NCBI GenBank assembly: GCA_003427395.1
Contig: BFEA01000251.1
Coordinates: forward strand, 693,985-722,979
Reading direction: 5' to 3'
Length of the DNA stretch: 28,995 nucleotides
Origin: Chara braunii
Lineage: Eukaryota; Streptophyta; Charophyceae; Charales; Characeae
The translations under genes and the position numbers were made by a program. The notes beneath the pieces were generated by a model, which was given only the letters and a program-made list of their open reading frames with translations, was not told the DNA's origin and did not search any database. This document shows, one piece after another, positions 19,098 through 27,959 of this stretch. The stretch's first letter is position 1. The number at the start of each line of letters is the position of its first letter.

Positions 19098-19640
19098 TTA
19101 TATGACCGGGACAAAGCCTCTTCGAAGAGCATTCAACAATGGCTCCCAAGTGGAACCATCAACGAAACACATTGGGACTGGCAGTTGAGGTAAACTGTCG
19201 CAATCAAACGTCGTGACTTCGTCTGAAGAACTCCAAAACCGCTCGCTGACGTCATACAAAGCAAGTAGTGTAACCTGAACAACCTCTATAGCTTTAGAAT
19301 ATAGCGCGTCGAAATCTCCCAGCCTCCAATTTTATCCTCGAGGCCCGTAGACACACACGTCATACAAATCCACATCTGTGAACTTCGTCACAATGACCAA
19401 CATCTTTCGGCGCCCCTTCAAACATTTCCAAATATATTCGTATCGGAACAAAAATGCTCCTCTGCTTGTGACGACCGTCAATCTCGATGGCACGTTAGCA
19501 CTATGGACGTAAAAATGTCCGTCGACGTTGTTCAACCCGATAACGAGTATTCGGTGCAGCACCGAGTACGTCATTGTATTATGCGAACATAGAACGAAAT
19601 ACATGTTTGTCACTGAATTGAAAGCAAACCAGGTTGGAAG
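19098..19640 (-). pseudogene. Unidentified protein relic with one internal stop
   Basis: One minus-strand frame of about 180 codons is broken only by a TAA (19332-19334). The upstream part reads WFAFNSVTNMYFVLCSHNT, then RILVIGLNNVDGHFYVHSAN, then RYEYIWKCLKGRRKMLVIVT. After the stop it continues NWRLGDFDALYSKAIEVVQV and PVPMCFVDGSTWEPLLNALR, ending at TAA (19098-19100). The first ATG is at 19602-19604, but the frame is open upstream to a TGA at 19641-19643. Composition and hydrophobic pattern look like a folded domain. I recognise no family. It could be a fragment of a mobile-element protein or of a dead host gene. Confidence 0.5.
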
Positions 19641-19711
19641 TCATTCTTGTTCTACAGGCTCCTCACACGCAAAAGGTTCACGGGGGGTAGTGCATCGAGT
19701 ATGAATTTCAA

Positions 19712-20506
19712 ATGGGAGTCTGAACCCCCCCCCACACAATACCCCCTCCCCGCCCCCACGTCGCCCACGGGTGCCTCCGAGATATGTGGTTCAGATTCAT
19801 CAGGATCACATTCAAGTTTTAGACGTCGGTGATCAGGAACTAGTGATTCTGTGACTTGATCAACGTCTTCCTTCAATACAGAAGTCAATATTCAGGATGA
19901 TTCAGAGATCAATCCAATGCGCATCTGTGTTGTGGTTCAGATACATCCGAACCTCAAGATTAGGAAGAAGTAGAGGCGGGGACTGTACAGCAACTGCTTG
20001 CACGAATCTGATCTTCACGACTGTTTCGTGCTGCGAATTTCCAACATTTTGAAGTCATGCGAAGACGCCTGGTTCGAATCTTCCGGTTCAGGATTCACTA
20101 GTGTGTGAAATGGGATTCCGAACCCCTCCACCCCCCCCAAACCCCCCCTCCTCTCCCCCACGCCGCCCACGGGTGCCTTTGAGTTATGTGGTTCGGATTC
20201 ATCCAGATCACATTGTAGACGTCGGTGCTCGGGAACTGATGAGTCTATGACTTGATCGATGTCTTCCTTCAATATAGAAGTCAATACCCAGGACGATTGG
20301 GAGATAAATCCAACGCGCATCTGTGTTGTGGTTCGGATACATCCGAACCTCAGGATTAGGAAGAAGCAGAGGCGGGGACGGTATAGTAAGTGTTGGCACG
20401 AATCCGATCTTCATGGCTGTTTCGTGCTGCGAATTTCCAACATTTTGATGTCATGCGACAATGCCTGGTTCGAATGCATCCAGTTTAGGATTCACTAGTG
20501 CGTGAA
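19712..20506 (+). repeat. ~398-bp tandem duplication, two copies
   Basis: Units start at 19712 and 20110, and a third start (ATGGGAGTCGGACC) appears at 20507. Each contains a C-rich run, GCCCACGGGTGCCT, CTTCCTTCAATA, ATCTGTGTTGTGGTTC and TTTCGTGCTGCGAATTTCCA. The copies differ at many scattered positions, so the duplication is not recent. The second unit has a near-palindrome TTCGGAT-AC-ATCCGAA, lost in the first. Frames on the minus strand are repeat by-products. Confidence 0.85.
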
Positions 20507-20519
20507 ATGGGAGTCGGAC

Positions 20520-21000
20520 CAGAGGAACAGACTGTTCCAGAGGAATCATCAACAAAAACTTAAAAAGGAAAAGCAAACAAAATCGAAAAAGGAGGACGAG
20601 GGAGCGAAGTTTTTCCGCTCCCTACCGTGCTTGGTTCGCGCGGCCCTTGGGGCGGTCGCCCCGGAATCGAGTTTTAGGCCTCGATGTTAGACTCGTCGAG
20701 CCCGCGCGAATGACCTTGCGCGGGGTCGCCTGGGGTCAGGCGGGTCGAGGGAACCCAGGTTCGAAAGTTAGCCGGGAGCTCACCCGCAAGAGATCTGGGA
20801 ATCGCGTCGCACCTTCGTATCCCATGCCTAGTCTTTGCCAGGGAACACGAATCCCCCTGACGAAACCAGCGACAGTTAAACCGAGGCCGCCACGTGGCGT
20901 GGGCCGCGGACCAGGACAACACAGTCAGATGGGTGTAGGGCAATACTAGGGGAGGGGAAGATAACCAGTTGATCAACACAAACCGACTCCCTCTGATATG
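20520..21000. other. GC-rich stretch without a firm gene
   Basis: Frames at 20647-20949 (+) and 20674-21198 (-) overlap and neither has a recognisable domain. A region of regulatory sequence upstream of the TATA box at 21017 is possible. Confidence 0.35.
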
Positions 21001-21016
21001 GCAGGCTCTGATGGGG

Positions 21017-21026
21017 TTATATAAAT
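21017..21026 (+). promoter_or_regulatory. TATA box
   Basis: TTATATAAAT in a GC-rich setting. The first downstream ATG is at 21059, only about 33 bases on, so a transcript from here would have almost no leader before that ATG or would start after it. Confidence 0.4.
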
Positions 21027-21058
21027 GGACGTGCTCAGTTCGTCGTAAAGCGCTTCGC

Positions 21059-21238
21059 ATGTCCGCGTTACAGTACACGCTATCGTCGTTTGCGATGGGG
21101 AACGTCGGCAACATGCTGCGATGGACTGATACAGAGGTCGAGCACGGGCCGAGGATTGACGTTGAGGCGAACGTTGGTTCCGTTCGACCTGCGCTCACGT
21201 TCGCGAGGCGAATGTTAGCTCCATGCGACGATCGATGA
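21059..21238 (+). CDS. Possible small ORF, 59 aa
   Basis: ATG to TGA encoding MSALQYTLSSFAMGNVGNML, then an acidic/basic mix ending in ARRMLAPCDDR. It follows a strong TATA box by about 33 bases. There is no family match and no second copy. A (CT)9 run follows at 21251-21268. It could be the start of a longer spliced gene, or chance. Confidence 0.2.
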   Translation: MSALQYTLSSFAMGNVGNMLRWTDTEVEHGPRIDVEANVGSVRPALTFARRMLAPCDDR

Positions 21239-21250
21239 GATCCTGCCTTA

Positions 21251-21268
21251 CTCTCTCTCTCTCTCTCT
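21251..21268 (+). repeat. (CT)9 microsatellite
   Basis: Eighteen bases of uninterrupted CT, then GTGT. Confidence 0.95.
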
Positions 21269-21271
21269 GTG

Positions 21272-22180
21272 TCAACCTGAGTGTTGGGCTGGGGATCCGG
21301 GGTTCTGCCGAGTCACGAAGACATCAGCTGCGTCGCGGAGATGCGAACGACTAATGGCTCCGGTTATCGAGTGAAATTGCGGGGCTAGGCCCGCCCGTCT
21401 CGCCTGGATCTGCGTCGCTCGGATGGGAGGGGGAGCATGAAGAGGTGGGCGCGTGGTCTCACGCATACACGTGACATTAAGGGCGAAAAGGTGCTCGGGG
21501 AAGGGAGGAGTGACCAACACATTCATGCACTCATGTAGACGTTCAACACCCAAAAATCCCTATCATCGCGTCAGAAAGCGCGCACACACACGTACTCATA
21601 AAGCCCTCGTGGACAATGAGGCATTCAACATCCATAGACTCTCTTACCACAACATGCAAACAACGAAATACCCATACATCGGGACCTTGCACACATCACA
21701 CTGGGACAAAGCAGCAATGGAGATGAAAGCGATCTATTTAGTATACAAAATTTATCGCACGACTCGCCACTCTGGGCCCAGCCCCCAATCCGCCAGAACC
21801 ACTGACAACCATAGCCACAAGGCCCTGCTACTGTCGGCGTCTGATCTCCACCACCGCTCAGTCCCTCCGATTGTCTTACCCCAAGTCTATCGCTAAGCCC
21901 GCCCCACGTCGTCAGTCCGCCTGTCACTTGGGCTCGTCAAGCCTGTTCGACGTCGTGAACCTCGCGCATAGCTCGCGCAGCATTGCATCCGAGATCAAAA
22001 AGAGGGAGAGGAAGGGGTTGCGAGAATTTATAGCGTGGAAGGCGGCGGAGAGCCAGGGCGAGGTGCGGGCAGCTTGGGGTGTAGACAAGCAGGGCAGAAG
22101 AAGGGCTGGGGTTCGAAAAGGATCGAAGAAGGTGAGTTGAACGATCAGTGTGATTGGGGTGGTCGTTCAAGTGGTGCGTG
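21272..22180. other. No firm gene; frames on both strands
   Basis: Frames at 21453-21896 (+), 21272-21553 (-) and 21625-21927 (-) compete and none matches a family I know. The minus-strand frames lie downstream of the minus-strand TATA box at 22027-22033, so a decayed gene reading away from copy B is possible but unproven. Confidence 0.3.
22027..22033 (-). promoter_or_regulatory. Minus-strand TATA box, divergent from copy B
   Basis: CTATAAA on the minus strand within GCTATAAATTCTCG, close to the copy B context CTATAAATTCCGCC. It lies about 1 kb from the plus-strand TATA at 23051 and points the opposite way. No matching box was found beyond copy A. Confidence 0.35.
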
Positions 22181-22927
22181 TGACGAACCAGCTTCCGGAC
22201 CTGCGCCATCTTTCGGACCCCTTTCCTTCCCGTGTTTTCTCTGCATCTAGATGTGTCTTGATCGGCCCCTGAAAACCTTTCCTCTGTTTTTGCTCGATTA
22301 AAGGTACCTCGTTCGTCAGCACTAGTAGTTCTTGAAATTCCGTCATTTTTTTAATTTGGAAATGCATGGGAATTGCGTGCGCCTTAGTGAGCGCGCTCGG
22401 AATTTGGCTCGACCGTTAGGAATTCCGGAATTAACGGAACACAACGTGTCCTTTCACGCGTGAATGTTATCGGCCTCGACATGGAAAACTCTGGGAATTT
22501 TGTAGGAATAGGGATGGGCGTAGGACTTTCTTTCTTTTCCCGCGTCTACTTTTCGCGCGGATATGGTGACTTCAATTTTTGAATTAGCGTAGGACTGGGA
22601 AAAACTGCAACTGTTTTGGTGCCCATTCTTCTCTTGCTATTCGGCACCATGCAAACGAGTTCCCTCCTCCTTCCTTCTCGCGCTCCTCTCAGCGCCTTCC
22701 CTCGCGCGCACATGCTTTCTCGCTCCCTCTCCCTGTAACTGTTTTTCTCCCTCCTTCCCCGCGCACGCCCTTTTTCTCTTTCTTGATCATCTGAATCTTG
22801 GACCCGTTTCCCGCTCGTCTTCTTCCTACTCTAAAACCTGCGCTCGAAAACCCGGTCGATCCTCCCTTTCCATCTAGCCAAGGAGAAGCGTCGTGTAAGA
22901 AGAGATTCCTACCGCGCGCCGATTCTG

Positions 22928-22932
22928 ATTGG
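22928..22932 (+). promoter_or_regulatory. Conserved inverted CCAAT box of copy B
   Basis: ATTGG within GATTCTGATTGG, identical over 12 bases to copy A and about 120 bases upstream of the TATA box. Confidence 0.55.
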
Positions 22933-23050
22933 CTGAGATCGGGTTGTGAGGGATCAACATGGCTTTCAACGAGCGATTACCCTCAAACCCTCCCTTACCC
23001 TCCTCTACCCTACTCTTCATCTTTCCCCGCATCTCTGTCCCCTCTTGCAA

Positions 23051-23057
23051 CTATAAA
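23051..23057 (+). promoter_or_regulatory. Conserved TATA box of copy B
   Basis: CTATAAA within GCAACTATAAATTC, identical over 14 bases to copy A. Transcription would start near 23080-23090, just before the conserved leader block CAGTCAGCTTCCGGGAAGC. Confidence 0.65.
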
Positions 23058-23084
23058 TTCCGCCGGCTCATCCGCAAAGCTCTC

Positions 23085-24133
23085 TCTCAACTCGTCAGTC
23101 AGCTTCCGGGAAGCAGTGGCTAGATGGTGTGCGTGTGGTGCATTTCGAAAAGTCCCGACAGGCTGACTGTAGACTGGCTGGCTGTGCGCCTGATCACCAC
23201 GACGGACTGTGGGGTCAGTGCAAGCCCGCGCAGAAACTAAGTCGGCGGGGTGACGATCTCGATGATGGCAGGTGGCACGCGACGACCGGGATCGTCGGTG
23301 CATATATGAGGAGTGACAAGAGTTGAAGGGATGAATGACTCGGGGCCATGATGGAACATTATGGCGGATGCGCTCCCTTGTCTCTATCTTATTCTTTGGT
23401 GTGAGTGCAGCTTCGCGGCAGTTAAGCCGGAACTCTTTTTCAACTCCAGACTTCTGTGTGATTGTTCTCTATGGAATTCATTTCGCTCGCTTATCTTCTG
23501 ATGTGAATGACTACGCATGTTTGGGAATGGTTGCCTGATGGGTCGGCGTTTTGATTAGACTCGGGATGACGGGGCAGGGGTGCAGAGCACACGAAGCACT
23601 TGACCATGTATGACTGCCATTTTCGCACCTTCCGGGGCGAGTAATTGCGAATGCTTTGTCATTGATGGATTGGTCTTTGATTCCGCTGAAGAATTATGGT
23701 GAATGGGTTGCGATTGAGCTGTTGGCTAGGACAATATTGTTGGGATTTGGTTCGAGAACGCAAGAGTGTTTAGATCTGATGATGTTGTGATTCCAGGCGG
23801 GCCTTCACTCCAGAATACGTTCCGCATACCTTCTGCGGCTTGCCCTCGTTTCACAAACCCGAAGAGCGATTTGCCTTCTCGGAAAGAAGAAGGGCGCCAC
23901 GTACGACCTGCATGCGTGGATCACTAGCTATGTCCCACTTGATGTAGGTATCGTCCCTACGATCACTGTATGCAAATTTCTGGTCGAAACCATAGACTAT
24001 TGCAAACTCTCTCTCTGCGAAACGAAAGATGTTCCCACTTTGCTTTGCATGTTTCAGATAGATAAAGGCGATAATAAGAAAAACCCGATCGATAAACGGG
24101 GATTAACGATGAACGATTATTGATTGATTTGCC
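23085..24133 (+). other. Leader of copy B transcript, probably with an intron
   Basis: The first ~270 bases align with copy A (TCAGCTTCCGGGAAGCAG, TGACTGTAG, GACGGACTGTGGG, TTATGGCGGATGCGC). The next ~700 do not. Short ATGs with early stops occur, and their frames differ between copies, so this part is probably non-coding. An unequal, poorly conserved middle between a conserved leader and a conserved ORF is what an intron would look like, but I cannot place splice sites. Confidence 0.4.
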
Positions 24134-24895
24134 ATGTGGACTGAAGACCCCAACCCGACTGGGCGCCGGCCTCTCGTACTCCCGCCACGTTCCTTTCCGT
24201 ACAACGAGAACCGGACACGTGTATATGAGTGGGACGTACGAGAAGCCGTCCCCAAGATCGTCGGTCGATATTATTTCCCTCCCGAAACTCGTTGCTCAGG
24301 ATTTGTCGGAGCAGGCTTTGTCATTATTGATACGCATTTTCCGCCTTATTCACTGCTATTACCGTTTAACGAGTTGATTGTCATTCCGTGGACGGCAGTG
24401 CCGTCCCATTGGCCCAACACTCAGTGTAGCGACTGTTGTCGCCTCGAGCGTTACCGATCCAAGGGCTTCCACTACCGCGTACGGAGTGAGGACGAACACA
24501 AAGAACGAGCTACACAATTGAGATCCTCCACATCAGATTCTGAGTTGTGCAATGAGCGGTGTCGGGACTTGATCCGAAAACGAGACACTAGAAGTGTACC
24601 CGCCCCTTTTCACGCTAAGCGAAGGGCAACGGCCCGTTGGGAAGTTCAACGATACTTTTTAGATGATTGGATTTCCCGGCGCCGAACGTCCCCCCCCCGC
24701 CCTTTTCTCCCTAGATATCCGCGTAGTGACGGACCCTCCCCTCTTACTAAGTCGGACCAACACGGGGGATTTCGGTTCTGTCCGTATCCCCACACTCAAT
24801 TTCCAAAAATCCTTAGCACACCCCATCTTGCTGTCTGTCCAGGGCCCCCTTCCGCGATCGAAAACACTCCGAACGGAAGACAGCGCAGGGCGTGA
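24134..24895 (+). CDS. Unknown Cys-rich protein, 253 aa, intact
   Basis: Open from ATG (MWTEDPNPTG) to TGA; the same ATG and TGA positions exist in copy A. Conserved blocks: PPRSFPYNENRTRVYEWDV (about residues 17-35); YYFPPETRCSGFVGA, then DTHFPPYSLLLPFNELIVIP (about 46-87); a Cys cluster C-x2-C-C (CSDCCR, near 100); a basic KGFHYR, then DEHKER, then STSDSELC and a second Cys pair C-x3-C; then DLIRKRDT. The paired cysteines about 40 residues apart would suit a zinc-binding fold. No signal peptide or membrane segment is evident. The part after PFH (residue about 157) is less conserved and Pro/Arg-rich. Mostly silent divergence from copy A supports a real protein. I recognise no family, and the role in mobility or host biology is unknown. 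Confidence 0.7.
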   Translation: MWTEDPNPTGRRPLVLPPRSFPYNENRTRVYEWDVREAVPKIVGRYYFPPETRCSGFVGAGFVIIDTHFPPYSLLLPFNELIVIPWTAVPSHWPNTQCSDCCRLERYRSKGFHYRVRSEDEHKERATQLRSSTSDSELCNERCRDLIRKRDTRSVPAPFHAKRRATARWEVQRYFLDDWISRRRTSPPRPFLPRYPRSDGPSPLTKSDQHGGFRFCPYPHTQFPKILSTPHLAVCPGPPSAIENTPNGRQRRA

Positions 24896-24912
24896 GGTTG
24901 CGCGTCACATGC

Positions 24913-25200
24913 GCGCCTTCCGCTCTCCCCGCATTGATCCGACCGTCCCAATCACGTCCCAATCACACAGCCAATTGTTCGCAAGGATGGGTAAGGAGAG
25001 GATCGGACTTCGCTCGAGGGAAGACGAAGAGGCATGCAAGAAGGGAATGCGCGGCAAGAAGGGAAGATGGCGTGGGGATGCAAAGCTGGAGAACAGGTTT
25101 ACGCGGCGAAAAAAAATTTGAAAAACAGCCGCGCGCACGAAAGTTCAAAATTCCTACCCACACTAATTCCTAACTGTTTCTTGATTTCTTGGCGCGGCCG
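24913..25200. other. Flank downstream of copy B, no gene assigned
   Basis: Overlapping Arg/Lys-rich frames on the plus strand and Ser/Pro-rich frames on the minus strand. No family recognised and no match to the copy A flank. Confidence 0.4.
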
Positions 25201-25210
25201 CTAAGTTAGG

Positions 25211-25270
25211 GGCAGTCTCGAAAAGGAAATATAAGTTTCTGGCAGTCTCGAAAAGGAAAAATAAGTTTAT
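25211..25270 (+). repeat. 30-bp tandem repeat, two copies
   Basis: GGCAGTCTCGAAAAGGAAA begins units at 25211 and 25241. The units differ at two positions. Confidence 0.9.
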
Positions 25271-25414
25271 GTTCCGTCCTTCTTCTCTGAGGGTACGGGA
25301 AAAAAAAAGAGAAAAGAAGAAAAAAGAAAAATGAACCCCGTTGGGCTAAGATTTCCGTGTGCAGAAATATCCCAGGCACAAGGGCAGTCGCCATGCAGTG
25401 AGGTCCAAGCCTTA

Positions 25415-25883
25415 GGGCCTCCTTCCACACCACTCCACTTTAGAAATACTTGAGAAATTCCTCGTTCCACACTGCACTGCACTTGAGTTTCACATTCCCT
25501 GATCGCGATTAGGCTTCCCGCCTCTCCCGGCGCCCGCCAAAAACGTAAAGTGCAGCTCAAGTGCGCCCCAGGCGAATAGGTGATTTTTTCAAGTCAACTC
25601 TCCGACCACACTTGAGCCGCACTTCAAAACGGCGCAAGTGAGAGCCAGGAGGCGGTTGTAGGCCCTGCACTTTCCCCCCGTTTTTTCCTTTTTTTGTTTT
25701 ACATCCCCCCTTCCCTCGCGCCAACCGCCTCTGCCACTTTCCCGCTCCTGTTTCGAGTGTGGAGTGGAGTGTAACGTCGAACTGTGCCAGGCTCAAGTGT
25801 TTTTTAATGACGATTACCCTGTGACGCGGCTCGAGTGCCGCACTTGAAATTGAAGTGGAGTGAAGTGGTGTGGAACGAGGCCC
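25415..25883. mobile_element. PIF/Harbinger-like MITE with TTA target duplication
   Basis: The left end GGGCCTCCTTCCACACCACT (25415) and the right end, read in reverse as GGGCCTCGTTCCACACCACT (from 25883), form terminal inverted repeats of about 25-30 bases with few mismatches. Each end is flanked by TTA (25412-25414 and 25884-25886). A TTA duplication with GGGCC-starting ends is the signature of PIF/Harbinger elements and Tourist-type MITEs. At 469 bp, with no transposase frame, it is non-autonomous. The interior carries repeated CACTTGAG and CTCAAGTG words in both orientations. Confidence 0.8.
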
Positions 25884-25889
25884 TTAGGC

Positions 25890-26280
25890 GCATCCTCTGT
25901 TTTATCCCGTGACCTTGCTTTCGTCCATTGTTTGGCCTGTTTCTCTGGCCCATCATGGCCACTGTTGCTCCATGCGTTCCCAGGCTATCATGTCAAGCTC
26001 CTGGACATACGAGGACTTCCCTAGATGTATCTTACTGTTACGCTCAGATGGGATAAATGCGGTCCTGGCTGAGCGAGCGTTCCCTGAGATTGCTTATCCC
26101 CGCCATCTGCAATCGCACAAGTACGCCCTTCGAGTCCTGTGATGATTGCTATCGGAAGGTCTTTCCACGGGGACCTATATTCCCAAAATCCCAAAAAAAA
26201 GGGGAAAAGGCCGGTCTCCCAAATTCGCAAATGTACTGGGAAAAGGCCCTATTTCATTTTTCGTATTTTCTTCGAAAATT
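25890..26280. other. No gene seen
   Basis: Frames at 25909-26142 and 26057-26368 are short and overlap in different registers without recognisable domains. Confidence 0.4.
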
Positions 26281-26290
26281 GGCAAAAGTT

Positions 26291-26361
26291 CGTTCACAAA
26301 AGTTCTTGCACAATTTTTTTATTTTTATTTTTATTTTATTCGTTCACAAAAGTCCTTGCGC
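26291..26361 (+). repeat. Direct repeat pair flanking a T-rich run
   Basis: CGTTCACAAAAGTTCTTGCAC (26291) and CGTTCACAAAAGTCCTTGCGC (26341), 50 bases apart, separated by ATTTTT-type sequence. Confidence 0.85.
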
Positions 26362-26478
26362 CGTGTGACCAGCCAAGTACCAAATCCCCACTTCTCCAGA
26401 CGGCCGCGACCTCGTCCCATCTGAAAAAGTACAGCACCGTGACGTGAACCACGCCCAAAACCTCAAATTGGCCCTTCT

Positions 26479-26503
26479 CAAATCCGCAAAATATGCGGAT
26501 TTG
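26479..26503. repeat. Perfect 10-bp-arm inverted repeat
   Basis: CAAATCCGCA and TGCGGATTTG around the loop AAATA. The sequence outside does not pair, so the stem is too short for a miRNA precursor. Confidence 0.85.
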
Positions 26504-26779
26504 GGGTCGCCGTGTGCATATGCCCTCAATGGGGTGAAACCGTATCTTACGGAACATTCGTTATTGACCCTGCTGGTGCGTGAGTCGGTTGCTGAATTGG
26601 CGGGCAAAAGGCAGAGGCGAACATGGCGAGCGAGAGTCTGAGGCCCTGAGCCTTCTGTCTGCGGACCGGCTAGCGACGCGCTGCTGTTGCTTGTGCGTCT
26701 GCTTGCCTTCTGTCGAGAGCGGTACCCAGTTATTTCGTTCCGAACGTGTTGGCACCAATTGGCGTCCGTTGGCATCCCG

Positions 26780-27290
26780 CCACGTGGGCAGACGGTGCGA
26801 GGAAGTGCGGAGCAGCGCAGAGCAGCAGAGGGGAGCACGGCGGAGGGGAGGTGGTGATAGAGGTGGGATAGAGGTGGGTGCGAAGCTTAGGAGCGGCAGT
26901 TCGTTTAGGAGTTGAGACGGTCTGTGGACGAGTGACACTGTCTTGCGCTTTCAAGCTGGCGAGGCCGGAGCTGGGCCTCAGACGGATCGGTAAGGCCTAA
27001 CAGAGTGCAGGGGTGATTCCGCTGACGTGTCCGGCAGGCGCCTTCTGACACGGCAGTAATACGTGAATCGACGGGTGATTCCGGCTGGCTTGTCGAGCTG
27101 GCACGTCGACTAGGTAGGGTGTAGGGTTCTCCTCTTCAGTGCTCTATCGGCGACAGGGTGTTTCTGACACGCCATGACTTTCCGTACGACAGAGGTGTTG
27201 TCGCACTATTGTCGCCCAAGCTTCGTGCTGGTGTGGCGAGTCACGTGCTAGGATAGTTTGCCACGTAGCGCCTAGTTGCTGACGTGGCAC
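26780..27290. promoter_or_regulatory. ACGT-core cluster upstream of the last gene
   Basis: A full G-box CCACGTGG (26780-26787), CACGTG (27242-27247) and further ACGT cores near 27025, 27061, 27103, 27263 and 27282 (the last as GACGTGGC). ACGT cores are bound by plant bZIP and bHLH factors. The spacing is compatible with a distal promoter for the exon at 27960. A weak TATA-like CATATAATT lies at 27712-27720. Confidence 0.4.
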
Positions 27291-27959
27291 TTCGATCTGC
27301 TGGTCCGTCATAAGGTGCAGGTCGTACTCTTGTGCAGGGTCTTGGGCGGTTCAGCCATCAAGTGAGGGCAGAAAGGGCTTCTCGTTGGGGAGTGGTCCGG
27401 TAGATGAGACATGACATCTCCGCGCTTCCTCTTCGTCTTCGTCGGCGTTGGCGCGTCGTTCTAAGTCAGAACAGTAGGGGCCCGCCAAACTTTGGTTGGG
27501 AGTGAGTGCAAGCATTCTTGGCGTTGTGAGCGATCGATCGCGTCTTATCAGTTGTTGGTCCGAAGCTTTACGAGAGATTCCGCGCCCCACGGTCGTCCTC
27601 AAGAGCGTGGTGGGTCGGACTTGTATCCAGCCATACGCACAGAGTCCTAGGTCCGGTCCGGTAAGGGAGAGAGAGGAGTGCAGATAGAGACCACAGGGAG
27701 AAGCGGAGGGCCATATAATTGTCGAGGTCAAGCACACGGACTCTTGCGCACGAATAGACAGGCGGGGAGAGTGGCCGAGAAGGTGGTTGCCGACTATGTG
27801 TGTGTGCGTTTGAGAGAGAGACTGAGGGGGAGAAGAGGGGGGAGCGTGGTTAGCGGGTCTGTCAGAGAAGCAACCACGGCGCGCGGGTGGGCAAAATGGA
27901 CGTTGGGAGGTGGAGGCGCGGGCCGACAATCGCCCGGTGAAGAGGATGACGGTGATTAC

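Larger units (their letters stand above)
22185..24912 (+). mobile_element. Copy B of the inverted promoter-plus-ORF unit
   Basis: The plus-strand partner of copy A (4160-6530). Similarity starts near GCTTCCGGACCTGCGCC (22190) and ends at GCGTCACA (about 24912). It keeps the CCAAT box, TATA box, leader block and an intact ORF. The leader-to-ORF interval (about 23400-24110) is roughly 700 bases, against about 320 non-matching bases in copy A. No terminal inverted or direct repeats were seen at the edges. Confidence 0.75.

Noticed and set aside
4160-24912. Copies A and B as the two LTRs of one retrotransposon
   Set aside because: They are in opposite orientation; LTRs are direct repeats. No TG...CA ends were found and each copy holds a 253-codon frame.
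26479-26503. miRNA precursor
   Set aside because: The stem is only 10 bp and flanks do not extend it.
26344-26938. Overlapping frames of 110-165 codons on both strands
   Set aside because: Mutually overlapping, no domain, low-complexity Ser/Arg composition; none supported over the others.
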